Notes: generated by a model not told the origin, from the sequence alone. A stretch of 64,000 nt of DNA from Streptomyces sp. 71268 (GCF_029392895.1 NZ_CP114200.1:4867001-4931000); one strand, 5' to 3'; counted from the stretch's first letter, positions 43,811-53,654 are shown. Program-made: numbers and translations.

Positions 43811-44485
43811 TCAGTGGCCGCGCGCGATCCACTCCTCCAGGTGCGGCGCCTCGGCGCCGATCGTCGTGGAGTCGCCGTGTCCGGTACGTACCACCGTCTC
43901 GGCCGGCAGGGTCAGCAGCCGGTCGCGGATCGAGTCGATGATCGTCGGGAACGAGGAGTACGAGCGCCCGGTGGCGCCGGGCCCGCCCTGGAACAGCGTG
44001 TCACCCGAGAACAGCGTGCCCACACCCGAGAGCCCGCCCTCGTCCGGCGCCCCGGCCGTCAGCGTCGGCGCGTACAGGCACACCGCGCCGGGGGAGTGCC
44101 CGGGGGTGTGCAGCACCCGCAACTCGGTGTCGGCGACGGTGAGCACGTCACCCTCCACGAGCCGGCCGTCCGGCGCCCGGTGCGGGTGCCGCATCCGCCA
44201 CAGCGCCTCGTCCTCCGGGTGCAGCAGGATGGGCGCCCCGGTGGCGTCGGAGACCTCGGGGGCCGCGTCGATGTGGTCGTCGTGGCCGTGCGTGCACAGG
44301 ATGCCGAGCAGGCGCCGGTCGCCCACGGCCTCGATGATGGCCCGCGCGTCGTGCGCGGCGTCGATGACGTACACCTCGCGGTCGTCACCGACCAGCCAGA
44401 CGTTGTTGTCCACCTCCCACGTCCCGCCGTCGAGCGAGAACGTCCCGGAGGTGACCAGGTGGTCGATGCGCGCCTCGCCGGTCAC
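43811..44485 (-). CDS. MBL-fold hydrolase of the formaldehyde/mycothiol pathway
   Basis: A 224-residue metallo-beta-lactamase-fold protein with zinc motif THGHDDH (65-71), a later HTPGHS and a GD in LFSGDTLF. Its GTG start overlaps the stop of the mycothiol-dependent dehydrogenase by four bases (GTGA). In actinomycetes this enzyme accompanies that dehydrogenase and is thought to hydrolyse S-formylmycothiol, analogous to the glutathione route's formylglutathione hydrolase. Cytoplasmic. Confidence 0.88.
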   Translation of the reverse strand: MTGEARIDHLVTSGTFSLDGGTWEVDNNVWLVGDDREVYVIDAAHDARAIIEAVGDRRLLGILCTHGHDDHIDAAPEVSDATGAPILLHPEDEALWRMRHPHRAPDGRLVEGDVLTVADTELRVLHTPGHSPGAVCLYAPTLTAGAPDEGGLSGVGTLFSGDTLFQGGPGATGRSYSSFPTIIDSIRDRLLTLPAETVVRTGHGDSTTIGAEAPHLEEWIARGH

Positions 44486-45579
44486 AGGATCACCACCGAA
44501 CGCAGCACCTCGCCGCGGTGCATCTTGGCGAACGCCTCCTCGATGTCGTCCAGCGTGATCGTCTCGCTGACGAACGCGTCGAGGTCCAGCCGCCCCTGCT
44601 GGTACAGGTCGACGAGCATCGGGAAGTCGCGCGAGGGCAGGCAGTCGCCGTACCAGGACGACTTGAGCGCCCCGCCGCGCCCGAACACGTCGAGCAGCGG
44701 CAGCTCCAGCTTCATCTCCGGCGTCGGCACGCCGACCAGGACGACGGTGCCGGCCAGGTCGCGGGCGTAGAACGCCTGCTGGTACGTCTCCGGGCGGCCG
44801 ACCGCCTCGATGACGACGTCGGCGCCGTTGCCGTCGGTCAGCCCGCGCACGGCCTCGACCACGTCCGTGGTGCGCCCGTTGACGGTGTGCGTGGCGCCGA
44901 GCCCGCGTGCCTGCTCCAGCTTGCGGTCGTCCAGGTCCACCGCGATGATTTTGGCGGCCCCGGCCAACCGGGCGCCCGCGATCGCGGCGATGCCCACGCC
45001 GCCGCAGCCGATGACGGCGACGGAGTCGCCGCGGCCCACGTTGCCGGTGTTGATGGCGGCGCCGATGCCGGCCATCACGCCGCAGCCGAGCAGGCCGGCG
45101 GCGGCCGGCGAGGCGGCCGGGTCCACCTTGGTGCACTGGCCTGCGGCCACCAACGTCTTCTCCGCGAACGCCCCGATGCCCAGCGCCGGCGTCAGCTCGG
45201 CGCCGGCCGACGGGCCCTCGGCCAGGGTCATCTTCTGGGTGGCGTTGTGGGTCGCGAAGCAGTACCACGGGCGGCCCCGCTTGCACGCCCGACACTGGCC
45301 GCACACCGCGCGCCAGTTCAGAATGACGAAGTCGCCGGGCGCCACGTCGCTCACCCCGTCGCCGACCGACTCCACGACGCCCGCCGCCTCGTGCCCGAGC
45401 AGGAACGGGAAGTCGTCGTTGATGCCGCCCTCACGGTAGTGCAGGTCGGTGTGGCACACGCCGCACGCCTGGACCCGTACGACCGCCTCGCCCGGGCCCG
45501 GGTCGGGCACCACGATCGTCTCCACCCGGACCGGCTGCCCCTTGCCCAGGGCCACCACGCCACGCACCTGCTGTGCCAT
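44482..45579 (-). CDS. mscR: S-(hydroxymethyl)mycothiol dehydrogenase
   Basis: A 365-residue zinc-dependent class III-type alcohol dehydrogenase. The catalytic zinc site is in QACGVCHTD (Cys42) with His63 of GHEAAG. The structural zinc cysteines are in [15 protein letters not shown] (about 93, 96, 99 and 107). The NAD site is [12 protein letters not shown]. It oxidises the formaldehyde-mycothiol adduct, and the enzyme can also reduce S-nitrosomycothiol. The length and N-terminus match MscR/FadH of mycobacteria. It is followed by the coupled MBL hydrolase gene. Confidence 0.93.
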   Translation of the reverse strand: MAQQVRGVVALGKGQPVRVETIVVPDPGPGEAVVRVQACGVCHTDLHYREGGINDDFPFLLGHEAAGVVESVGDGVSDVAPGDFVILNWRAVCGQCRACKRGRPWYCFATHNATQKMTLAEGPSAGAELTPALGIGAFAEKTLVAAGQCTKVDPAASPAAAGLLGCGVMAGIGAAINTGNVGRGDSVAVIGCGGVGIAAIAGARLAGAAKIIAVDLDDRKLEQARGLGATHTVNGRTTDVVEAVRGLTDGNGADVVIEAVGRPETYQQAFYARDLAGTVVLVGVPTPEMKLELPLLDVFGRGGALKSSWYGDCLPSRDFPMLVDLYQQGRLDLDAFVSETITLDDIEEAFAKMHRGEVLRSVVIL

Positions 45580-45896
45580 GCGAGCTACCTCTCTCTACGG
45601 TTCGCGCCCCGCGGTTCCACCTCCGCGCACCGCGCGGCCCCCACTCTCGTACGCCACGCCCCGACCGTCCAACCGACGCGGCCCACGCCACGACGTGCGA
45701 CGTCGGCGAAGGGGCCCGGCGCGCGGGCGCCACACCGCGCCACCCCGGGCCCGCGCGACAGCGACCGAACGGGACCACACGAGGCCGCACGCGACCGCAC
45801 GCGACCGTGCGGGAAGCCGTACGAGAACAGACGAGACCGCACGAGACCGTACGAGACCGGGAGGGGGAGGAAGAGATCGGGGAGAGGGGGCGGGGG
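45580..45896. other. Repeat-bearing gap upstream of mscR
   Basis: About 320 bases; no gene. From 45771 to 45860 it consists of nine degenerate 10-bp units such as GCGACCGCAC and ACGAGACCGC, with one two-base slip. The period is close to one helical turn. Confidence 0.6.
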
Positions 45897-46271
45897 TCAG
45901 CGGGTGGGGGTGGTGGTGTCCTCGTCGTCGGCCGGCTCGTCCGCCGTGTCGGCGGTCAGGCGCTCGCCCCGGCACGCGGCGATCCGCAGGGCCTTCTCGG
46001 ACGAGAGGACCAGTTCGCTCAGCGCGCACCGGAGCTGGTCCTCGGACGCCGTGCCGTGCAGGGTGGCCCGGGCGTGCTCGGTCACCGACGCCACGTGGTC
46101 GAGGGCACCGTCCTCCATGCTCTGCATGAGGTTGGCCAGGGGACTGTCCGCGGCCTCGCTGGCCACGTAACACGAGTGGCCGTGCGGCCCCACGTACCGC
46201 TTCGGGTGCTGCCACGCGGTGTGCCGTAACAGGGCCGCCACACCCTGATCCCACTCGCGTTCCTGGCTCAC
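45897..46271 (-). CDS. Conserved hypothetical with TTA codon
   Basis: A 124-residue soluble, helical protein (WDQGVAALLRHTAWQHPKRY, MQSMEDGALDHVASVTEHAR, QLRCALSELVLSSEKALRIA) with an acidic Thr/Asp tail. No known domain. GTG at 46271 is the likely start, with GGAGAAGGG upstream. Codon 15 (46227-46229 on the minus strand) is TTA, so it should be bldA-dependent. Neighbours on both sides are unrelated. Confidence 0.65.
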   Translation of the reverse strand: MSQEREWDQGVAALLRHTAWQHPKRYVGPHGHSCYVASEAADSPLANLMQSMEDGALDHVASVTEHARATLHGTASEDQLRCALSELVLSSEKALRIAACRGERLTADTADEPADDEDTTTPTR

Positions 46272-46552
46272 CTGCCGTGTTCCCTTCTCCTGTGGGGGCA
46301 ACTGTGCGGAAACTAGGGAGAATCCGCGCACATCAGGGCGGTCGCCCCAGCCTTGGCCACGCACGACCGTGACCGCTAGCGCGGCCACTCTCGCATTGGG
46401 GCGCGCCCGCCACCAGGGGGCCGCGTGTTGTCCGCGTACCCGCCTCGTCGCGCTCTGTGCCCGACTCGCCGTGAGCGATACGGAGAGCCACCGTCCGGTG
46501 CGCGCCACCGACGGCGCCACCGCTGCGGCGAAGCGGGCGCGCGCCGGCGCGC

Positions 46553-47047
46553 TCAGGCGTGGCCGGGCCGTCCCGGCGGGGTGTCGAGGTGGGCGTTGAC
46601 GCGGCCGAGCAGGGCGAAGAGTTGCCTGCGCTCGTCGTGGTCGAGCGGAGCCATGACGCGCTCGTTGACGTCGGCGAGGACGCGGTCGAGTTCGGCGAGT
46701 CGGCGCTCGCCGCTGTCGGTGATGCTGATGACGTTGCGGCGCCTGTCCGCCGGGTCGGGGGCGCGGCGCACCCAGCCGCCGGCCGCGAGGTCGTTGAGGA
46801 CGGCGACCAGATCGCTCTTGTAGATCCGGGTGCGGTCGGAGAGGGCCGCCTGGCTCGCCGGCCCGAACTCGGCGAGCGTGGCGAGCACCACGAAGTGGTC
46901 CTTGCGGGCCCCCACCGCGCCGAGCGCGTCACCCGCCACCCGCCGCAGTTGCACGGCGGTCATCCCGACGAGGCGCGAGAGCTGGCCCTTGAGCCGCTCG
47001 GGAGTCTCGTCGCCGCGGTCGAAGCGCGATTCGTCGCCGGTCTCCAT
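46553..47047 (-). CDS. MarR family regulator
   Basis: A 164-residue winged-helix regulator: DHFVVLATLAEFGPASQAAL, then SDRTRIYKSDLVAVLNDLAA as recognition helix and the wing RRAPDPADRRRNVISITDSG. It is probably a dimer sensing a phenolic or oxidant. It is divergent from a SnoaL-like gene, and the 93-base shared region contains two 15-bp GTTAGTG-type operators. It should repress both genes. An ATG at 47047 is used; the family N-terminus is usually shorter. Confidence 0.87.
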   Translation of the reverse strand: METGDESRFDRGDETPERLKGQLSRLVGMTAVQLRRVAGDALGAVGARKDHFVVLATLAEFGPASQAALSDRTRIYKSDLVAVLNDLAAGGWVRRAPDPADRRRNVISITDSGERRLAELDRVLADVNERVMAPLDHDERRQLFALLGRVNAHLDTPPGRPGHA

Positions 47048-47068
47048 GCCGACAGCCTAGCCGTTTGT

Positions 47069-47083
47069 GTTAGTGCTCCTAAC
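47069..47083. promoter_or_regulatory. MarR operator, imperfect copy
   Basis: GTTAGTGCTCCTAAC, arms GTTAG / CTAAC. The centre is 41 bases (four helical turns) from the perfect copy at 47110-47124. It lies close to the MarR gene start. Confidence 0.65.
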
Positions 47084-47109
47084 GGTATACGTTCGTGAGG
47101 AACCCGAAC

Positions 47110-47124
47110 GTTAGTGGCACTAAC
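47110..47124. promoter_or_regulatory. MarR operator, perfect palindrome
   Basis: GTTAGTGGCACTAAC, a perfect 15-bp palindrome 16 bases before the SnoaL-like start. Confidence 0.75.
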
Positions 47125-47140
47125 CGCTTGAGAGGCCGCC

Positions 47141-47575
47141 ATGACCGGCACCGAAACCTTGCTCCGTGAACTCGCCGACCGCGCCGAACTGTCCGACCTG
47201 GTCGCCCGCCACAGCCTGTGGATCGACGAGGGCCGCTACGACGAGACCGACCGTCTCTTCACCCAGGACGTCGTGGTCACCTCGCTCCGCGGCGAGGCCC
47301 ACGGCATCGAGCAACTCGTCGACCTCGTCCGCGCACGCCACGACGACTACGCCCGCACCCTGCACAACAAGTCCAACCTCGTCATCGAGATCGACGGCGC
47401 GACCGCCACCGTGCGGGCCCACGACATCGCCGTCTTCGTCATCGACGACTCGACGGAGGCCGTCGCCGCCGGTATCCACCGCTACCGGGCCCGCCGCACC
47501 GACGCCGGCTGGCGCTTCGACCGCCTCGACATCACCCCGGTCGCCCTGACCAAGGCTCTGGAGCGGGCACTGTAG
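47141..47575 (+). CDS. SnoaL-like / NTF2-fold protein under MarR control
   Basis: A 144-residue cone-shaped alpha+beta (NTF2) protein: ADRAELSDLVARHSLWIDEG followed by DETDRLFTQDVVVTS, H(N/K)SNLVIEIDGATATVRAH and GWRFDRLDITPV. It resembles SnoaL-like small-molecule isomerases or hydrolases. The substrate is unknown, but induction by a MarR ligand suggests detoxification. Directly follows the MarR operator. Confidence 0.8.
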   Translation: MTGTETLLRELADRAELSDLVARHSLWIDEGRYDETDRLFTQDVVVTSLRGEAHGIEQLVDLVRARHDDYARTLHNKSNLVIEIDGATATVRAHDIAVFVIDDSTEAVAAGIHRYRARRTDAGWRFDRLDITPVALTKALERAL

Positions 47576-47736
47576 GGCCCGAGCCTCCGGCCTCCGCTCG
47601 TGGCCGGCCGCACGTCAGGCGCGGGTCCCGATATGTGACGTACAGCCATGGCACAGCGGGACAGCGGGACAGCGGAACGACGGCACAGCGGCGCCGCGCG
47701 GCCCCGGCCGGGCGAACCGGTCGGGGCCGCCGCGTC

Positions 47737-48186
47737 TCAGGCCGCTCGGGGCGCCGTGCCGCAGGCGTCCGCGATGGCCAGCGTGTCCCAGTAGAACGGG
47801 CGGACCTCGGTGATCCGGCCGCCCTCGACCGTGACCGTCTGCAGGATCGGGAAGCCGAGCTCGCGGCCGGTCGCCCGCGCGCGGGCCCGGACCTGGGTGA
47901 GGACGACCGCGGTCCGGCCGGTGGCGAGGAACTCCTGCTCCACCATCTCGAACGACTCCCAGGTCCGCGCCATCGCGAGGAAGAACCGCCGGATTCCGTC
48001 GTGCCCGCGCCACGTGCCCCCGTACGGCAACCCGTCGGCCTGGTGCAGCGTGACGTCCGGCGCGAAGAACGGGGCGAGGAGGTCGAAGGACGCCTCGCCG
48101 GGCCCGCCGGCCGCCAGGTACGCGGCCTCGGCGGCGTACATCCCGGTGAGGACCGTCGCGGCGTCCGCCGCTGGTGACATCGTCAT
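47737..48186 (-). CDS. SnoaL-like / NTF2-fold protein
   Basis: A 149-residue protein of the SnoaL-like limonene-epoxide-hydrolase fold: FDLLAPFFAPDVTLHQADGL, YGGTWRGHDGIRRFFLAMAR and ITEVRPFYWDT are typical. ATG at 48186 is used; ATG at 48180 is also possible. No partner gene shows its role. It is not adjacent in orientation to the 47141 gene and shares only the fold. Confidence 0.78.
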   Translation of the reverse strand: MTMSPAADAATVLTGMYAAEAAYLAAGGPGEASFDLLAPFFAPDVTLHQADGLPYGGTWRGHDGIRRFFLAMARTWESFEMVEQEFLATGRTAVVLTQVRARARATGRELGFPILQTVTVEGGRITEVRPFYWDTLAIADACGTAPRAA

Positions 48187-48361
48187 GCCGCCAGCATGGG
48201 GTTCCCGACGGGACGGTGCTGGCGGCCATCGGACGTCGTGGTCCGCCCACGAGAGCCGGTTCTGGCACGACTGTCGGTCGGCGACGACGGCGCCGCGGTC
48301 TCGGTCGGGAGGTGCCGAGACCCCGAGCTGGGCCCGTACGGCCACGAGCTTCGGCTCTGGC

Positions 48362-48820
48362 TCAGGTTCCGTGGTGGGTGGGGCTCTGTCCTTGCTCGAC
48401 AACGAGCGGCGGGGTGGACGGTGATGACGGAGCGAGGACTGCGCGAAGGCGGTCGACGTTGGCCCGCCACTGCTTCCCGTCTTCCGGGTCGACCCAGTTC
48501 GAGGCCGGCCCGGCCTCCTCACTGACGACGCGAGCGAGGGCCTTGGCCGCGAGCCTCCGTAGATCGTCAGGGAAGGCGGGCATGGGTTCTTCAGGACCGC
48601 AGGCTGAGTCGATCGGGTCGCCGCCAGGGCACTGCGCCGCGATCAGCGCCGCCGCGGCCACCGCCTCGTCTCCCTCGGCGAGCCAGCCGGTGGCGCCGAC
48701 GGTGCGCGTGAGGGTGCTACGGATCAGCGCCTCGCGTTCCTCGGGTTCGGTGCCGTCGAGAGCATCGGCGAAGTCCGCGGCCGTGTCGTTGTCGAAAGGG
48801 CCGGTGCCCCAGGTGCCCAT
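48362..48820 (-). CDS. DUF4259 protein
   Basis: A 152-residue protein starting MGTWGTGPFDNDTAADFADA, the hallmark of DUF4259, followed by a helical region. GAGGAG seven bases upstream supports ATG at 48820. DUF4259 proteins are often orphan immunity-like genes in actinomycetes; the function is unknown. It is followed on the other strand by a WapI-type immunity gene, which supports a defence-against-toxin island. Confidence 0.85.
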   Translation of the reverse strand: MGTWGTGPFDNDTAADFADALDGTEPEEREALIRSTLTRTVGATGWLAEGDEAVAAAALIAAQCPGGDPIDSACGPEEPMPAFPDDLRRLAAKALARVVSEEAGPASNWVDPEDGKQWRANVDRLRAVLAPSSPSTPPLVVEQGQSPTHHGT

Positions 48821-49017
48821 GGTGATCTCCTCGTGTAGCTGCGCCGGGATCCTCGCATCAGCCACCGACATCGCGATCACTGTGCGAGCAGCACGCGCTT
48901 CCGCGGACGGTCCGAACGCCGCTCAGCGTGACCGCGTCACAGAGGTCGTGCCACAACCGGAAGGCGTGAACAAAGCCGCGTGTGCGGCGTCGAGAAGGCC
49001 CGTGACACCCTTCGGCC

Positions 49018-49500
49018 ATGCTCTTGGGTGATCAGGCAAGCAGTGTCGAACTGCGTCCGCTGCGGTACCAGTTCTCCGCCGTCCGCGGTGACTCGTACGA
49101 CGACAACTGGCTGGTCATCGGCGGTGAGGTGCGGGCTCCGGAGGGCAGTTGGACCTTCGCTGATCCCTGTCTGCTCACCGACGAGGCCCGCCGGGTGTCC
49201 GGTTGGCTGCGTGCTGTGGCGGCGGGGGCGGTCGCGGTGATCGGGCCCGACGCCGAGGGTCGGCTGTCCCCGGACGCGTGGTTCGTCGAGCCGGTCCTGG
49301 CCTTTGGTCTCGCCGATCGGAGCGAGGACCGCGCGGTGATCCGTGTGCACCTGTCCATGGAGGCGGCACCGCCGTGGCAGCGGGGTGACGACGACGCGGA
49401 CATCTACCAGTACTACGTGGAGACCCGGGTGGGCATGGCCGCCCTGCTTCGCGCCGCTGACCAGTGGGATCTCGCCTTGGCTTCGTTCCCCGTCCGCTGA
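49018..49500 (+). CDS. WapI family immunity protein (orphan)
   Basis: A 160-residue protein of the beta-sandwich type annotated as WapI immunity: [52 protein letters not shown] and [14 protein letters not shown] are its hallmark blocks. It would neutralise a cognate RHS/WapA-type toxin, but no RHS toxin gene lies in the window. No clear ribosome site; the ATG at 49018 is consistent with family length. Next to DUF4259. Confidence 0.75.
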   Translation: MLLGDQASSVELRPLRYQFSAVRGDSYDDNWLVIGGEVRAPEGSWTFADPCLLTDEARRVSGWLRAVAAGAVAVIGPDAEGRLSPDAWFVEPVLAFGLADRSEDRAVIRVHLSMEAAPPWQRGDDDADIYQYYVETRVGMAALLRAADQWDLALASFPVR

Positions 49501-49661
49501 TCGGTACCCAGCGCGGCCCGCGCCCGGCCACGGACCGGCGCACCACGCGGACACCACCCTCGGCCACCCGCGACCCCCAGCAGCCGTGCCCGTCGCGGCC
49601 GCGGGGGAGAGCGGGGCCGGCGCCGGGACCCCTCCCGGGTACGCGCGTATAGAACGGTCCC

Positions 49662-50204
49662 ATGACCACATCGGAATCACCGGCCCGCCGCCATAGGACC
49701 AGGCTGTCCCTGGCGCGCGGCACGGCCGGGGCCGGCTGTGTGCTGGCCCTCGCCGCCGCGCTGACCGGCTGCGGCTCCGACTCGGGAGGCGACGCGGGGG
49801 CGCCCGGTTCGGCCGAGCCCTCGCGTTCGGCCGAACCGTCGCCCGCCTCGCCCACGCCCTCGCCCACGAAGCCCTCCGCGTCGCCGACGCCGACCGAGGT
49901 GAGGCCGATGAAGCCGTCGACACCGGCCGAGCTGCGGGCGTGTGCGGACGGGAGCTGCACGGTCGTCGTGACCAAGGGCACCCAGCTCCCGCGCGCCGCC
50001 GGCCTGCGCGCGGGACCGTTCACGGTGAGCGCCGTCGGGGCCGACGGCGTGGACCTCAGCTCGGTCGACGCGACTGGATTCGCCGCCAACCTGTTGGGGC
50101 AGCGCCCCGACCAGGGCGGGCCGTCCACCGTCAACGAGCTGTCGATCTCCGTTCTCGCCATCACGGGGGACACCGCGAAGCTGCGGCTCTTCCCGGCGAA
50201 GTAG
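49662..50204 (+). CDS. Putative lipoprotein
   Basis: A 180-residue protein with a signal peptide (twin Arg in RRHRTRLSLARG), hydrophobic core and lipobox LTGC (cysteine about 37). Residues 40-85 are a Ser/Pro/Thr spacer. The C-terminal part (95-180) is a small beta-rich domain with a C-x4-C pair (about 94, 99). No known family. Followed by the convergent amidohydrolase gene. Confidence 0.7.
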   Translation: MTTSESPARRHRTRLSLARGTAGAGCVLALAAALTGCGSDSGGDAGAPGSAEPSRSAEPSPASPTPSPTKPSASPTPTEVRPMKPSTPAELRACADGSCTVVVTKGTQLPRAAGLRAGPFTVSAVGADGVDLSSVDATGFAANLLGQRPDQGGPSTVNELSISVLAITGDTAKLRLFPAK

Positions 50205-50271
50205 CGCGAGTCCGGGGCCCGGAACCGGTCCCGAGCCCCGGGCACCCGGGCCGCGCCGACGGCCCCGCGGC

Positions 50272-52086
50272 TCAGCTCGCGGCGGCCCCCTCGTACACCA
50301 CCCGCCCGTCGAAGACGGTCATCGTCACCGGTACGGAGGTGATGTCCTCCGGCGGCGTGGTGCGCAGGTTGGCGCCGAGTGCGCACAGGTCGGCCACCTT
50401 GCCCACGCTCACCGAGCCCTTCCAACCCTGGGCGAAGTCCTGCCAGGCGCCGGCGGTGGTGTACGCAGCCAGGGCCTGGTCCAGGGTGAGGCGTTGCTCC
50501 GGCCCGTGCACCTCGCCGCAGGCGCCGACGCGGGTCACCAGGGCCCGGACGCCCGCCCGCCAGTCGGGCTCGTTGACCGGGGCGTCCGAGCTGCCGACGA
50601 ACGGCACCCCGGCGTCGACCACCGAGCGCCACGGCAGGAACGCGTCACCCTCCGGACCCTGGGCCGCGCCGTGCACCACGTTCGCCCAGCTCTGAGCCTG
50701 CGGCCCAAGGCCGATCCGGTGCTGGGCCATGGTCGGCAACAGGCTCGTCGGGACGAACGGGCCGTGCATGACGACGTGTCGGGCGTCGGGCCGCGGGTGG
50801 TCGCGCAGCGCGGCGACGAGCGCCTCCACGACGGTGGGCACCCAGCGGTAGCAGTGCACGCCCAACTGGTAGCCCGCCGCGTGCGCGATCCGGATCATCT
50901 CGGTCAGCTCGGCGGCCCGCTCCTCGTTCGTGTCCCCCTCCACCAGCAGGTCGCCGCCGCTGTCGGAGAACAGCTTGACGCCGCGTACCGCCAACCGGCG
51001 CGGGTCGACGCCGGTCGGCGGCGTGAAGCCGCGCAGCGCCGCGTCGACTGCGGCGGCCGACCCGCCGGACTGGGAGCAGGGCAGGAAGAGCGTGCTCACC
51101 CGCGCGTGCAGCTCGCCGGAGCGCGCCAGGTCCGCGTACGCGTGCAGGGTCTCCATGCCCTGCGTCCCGCCACCGAGCCCGTCACCGCCGGGGCCCAGGC
51201 CCGGGTCGGTGAAGCTCGTGATGCCCTGGGCGTGCAGGCGGGCCACCGCGTCCCGGACGGCCTCCTTGCGCTCGTCCCGCGACCGGGGCGGGAGCAGCAA
51301 CTGCACCAGGGCCTGCGCCCCGTACCGCAACACCCCGGTGGGGCGGCCGTTCGCGTCGTACTCGACGCCTGGCTGTCTGGGGTCGCCGGGGCCGACGTCG
51401 GTGATCCCGGCGAGGGCGAGGGCGCGTGAGTTGACCGCGCTGACGTGGTAGCCGCTGTCCTGGAGGAAGACCGGGTGGTCGGGCGAGACGCGGTCCAGGT
51501 CGTCGCGGTTCGGGCCGCGCTGCTCGGCCAGCCGGCCCGGGCTCCAGCCGGCGCCGCGCACCCACTGCCCGGCCGGTAACCGGCCGGCCTCGGCGGCCAC
51601 CGCGGCGACGATGTCGGCGATGGACCGCACCGCCGTCGGGCCGAGGTCCACGACGTACGGCGGCAGGTTCAACCGGTAGACGGCGGCGTGCAGATGGGTG
51701 TCGTTGATGCCGGGGAGCAGGCTCCCGCCGCGCAGGTCGACCACCTCGGTGCCGGGCCCGGTGAACGCGCTGGCGCCGGCGTCGTCGCCGACGTACGCGA
51801 CGCGGCCCGCCCGGACGGCGACGGCCGACGCCCTCGGCCGCCGCGGGTCCATCGTGATCACGTCGCCGTTGCGGAACACCAGGTCGGCCTTGCCCGACGC
51901 GGCGGCGAACGCCGGCCGCGCGCCGACGAACAGCGAGGCCGCCGCCGCGCCGCCGAGCAGCCGGCCGGCGTTGCGCCGGGAGATGGCGGGGACGGAGCGC
52001 TCGTCGACGGCAGGGCCGGGCGCGGGACCGGCCGCGGTCCCGGGTGCCGACTCGGTGGCGGACTCGGCGGACTCAGGGGTGGGCAT
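50272..52086 (-). CDS. Tat-exported YtcJ-like amidohydrolase
   Basis: A 604-residue metal-dependent hydrolase. A Tat signal (ISRRNAGRLLGGAAAASLFV, near residues 35-55) is followed by the composite beta domain (DLVFRNGDVITMDPRRPRAS) and the TIM barrel with metal motif NDTHLHAAVY (HxH). Later HCYRWVP, VVMHGPF and SSDAPV hold other ligands. YtcJ-type enzymes act on N-acyl or formyl compounds; export is unusual for this group. Codon 170 (51577-51579, minus) is TTA, predicting bldA dependence. ATG at 52086. Confidence 0.85.
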   Translation of the reverse strand: MPTPESAESATESAPGTAAGPAPGPAVDERSVPAISRRNAGRLLGGAAAASLFVGARPAFAAASGKADLVFRNGDVITMDPRRPRASAVAVRAGRVAYVGDDAGASAFTGPGTEVVDLRGGSLLPGINDTHLHAAVYRLNLPPYVVDLGPTAVRSIADIVAAVAAEAGRLPAGQWVRGAGWSPGRLAEQRGPNRDDLDRVSPDHPVFLQDSGYHVSAVNSRALALAGITDVGPGDPRQPGVEYDANGRPTGVLRYGAQALVQLLLPPRSRDERKEAVRDAVARLHAQGITSFTDPGLGPGGDGLGGGTQGMETLHAYADLARSGELHARVSTLFLPCSQSGGSAAAVDAALRGFTPPTGVDPRRLAVRGVKLFSDSGGDLLVEGDTNEERAAELTEMIRIAHAAGYQLGVHCYRWVPTVVEALVAALRDHPRPDARHVVMHGPFVPTSLLPTMAQHRIGLGPQAQSWANVVHGAAQGPEGDAFLPWRSVVDAGVPFVGSSDAPVNEPDWRAGVRALVTRVGACGEVHGPEQRLTLDQALAAYTTAGAWQDFAQGWKGSVSVGKVADLCALGANLRTTPPEDITSVPVTMTVFDGRVVYEGAAAS

Positions 52087-52425
52087 GGGGGAGCCTCTCG
52101 TTCGCGGTGCGTGTGCACGTCGTGACCCAACCAGCGGAGAATTGGCCGTCGGTGGCGCGTACGTCAAGGCTCGGGCCCGCAGTCAGGCCATCCAGCCCGG
52201 CAGCTACGCCACCGGGCCCGGCAGTCATGCCACCGGGCCCGGCAGTCACGCGAACGGGGCGCCTTCCGGGGCTCCGTGGCGCCGGGCGCGCGCCCCAAGA
52301 GGCCGAACACGCGCCGCTTCCTCCGGCGTTGGCCGGTCGTACGCCGGCGGGCCGGCCCGCTCGGATGGCGGGACGGACTGTCGTACGGGAGGACCAGTAC
52401 GGCATGGGAGGACCAGACGGCAGGT

Positions 52426-53654
52426 CTAGTACGGCAGGTAGTAGCTCAGCACGTCCGCCGTGAGCGGCGGGAACAACGCGTGGAACAGCTCGCGCCGCGG
52501 GGCGTACACGTCCGGGCGGAGCTGGGTGAGGCCGGCCATGCCGTGCGGGCCGAAGAGCAGGGCGGGCAGGTGGTCGGGGGCCACCGCGGCGCCGTCCTTG
52601 CCGGGGTACTGGCGCGGGCCGCCCGTGACGACCTCGCCGAGACCGTCGGCGAGCACCGGGAGGCGGTAGTGGGCGCCGAAGGTGGAGAGCACGATGTCGC
52701 CGTCGGGCAGGTCGACGCCGGTCGTGGTCAGGCGCCGCCACAGCAGCGGGCGCAGCCGGTCCAGGAGCGCCGCCGGATCGGGTACGCGGACGTAGTACTG
52801 GTCCGCCCGGCCGCGCGGCGTGTGGTCCACCCACTCCCGCCACGCCTCGGCCGGCACGGTGCCGGCCCGGTGGACGACGCGCAGTCCCGCCCCCGGGCAC
52901 CGGGCCGCGACGCCGCACAGCAACTCCCGCGCGGCGGCCTCGTCCACCGCCGCGGCCTCCGCCACCAGCACGCCGTCGCCGGGCAGCGTGGTGCGCGCGG
53001 AGGCCACGACGGCGCCGCCCCGCTCCAGCACCCACAGGTCGCTCGAGTCGTGCCCGAGCAACCAGCGCCAGCGCGGCGCCGAGTGCGGCACCGCCACGTC
53101 GAAGGGGGCCTGGGCCGCGCCCTGGAGGGCGGCGAGGGCGGGAACGTCGTCGGGCCGCGCGGCGCGTAGCGCGGGCGTGTCGCCGTCGGACGGCGGGATG
53201 GTGACGGCGAGCGCGGGTGGGATGTCGATGGCGTACTCGTAGCCGAACAGCCGGTAGAAGTACGGGATGCCGATCATCACCTGGACGACGTGCCCCCGCG
53301 CGGCCGAGCGCTCGTGCGCCCACCCCATGAGCGCCCGCACGAGCCCGCGTCCCTCGTACGCCCGGTCGGTGGCGACTCCACCTGCCCGGCCGGCAGTCGT
53401 ACGTCCCCGAGCCGGACCTCCTCGTCGAGCAGCGTCGCCGTCGACACGACCCGCTCACCGTCCACCACCACCGCACACGCGGCCCAGCCGGCGTCGGGGT
53501 CGGTGACCACCAGCCGGTGATCGAGCGCGTCCTCCTCCGCCCCGCGCGCGGCGAGCAGCGCACCGATCTGTTCCAGGTCACCGGGGCACGCCTCACGCAG
53601 GACGAGCCCACCGGCCAGTTCGCGGGGCGCGCCTGCGGCGCGGGTCGTGTTCAC
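52426..53654 (-). pseudogene. Eis-like GNAT acetyltransferase, single-base frameshift
   Basis: The N-terminal part (GTG at 53654; GLVLREACPGDLEQIGALLA to LRLPAGQVE) and the C-terminal part (VATDRAYEGRGLVRALMGWA onward to VLSYYLPY at 52426) are in different frames. They join near 53374-53377, where one missing G (GAGTC instead of GAGGTC on the minus strand) would restore a continuous protein of about 409 residues. That is the usual size for Eis-type GNATs with a C-terminal SCP2-like domain (acetyl-CoA site EGRGLVRAL). It may be a true inactivation or a sequencing error. Confidence 0.8.
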
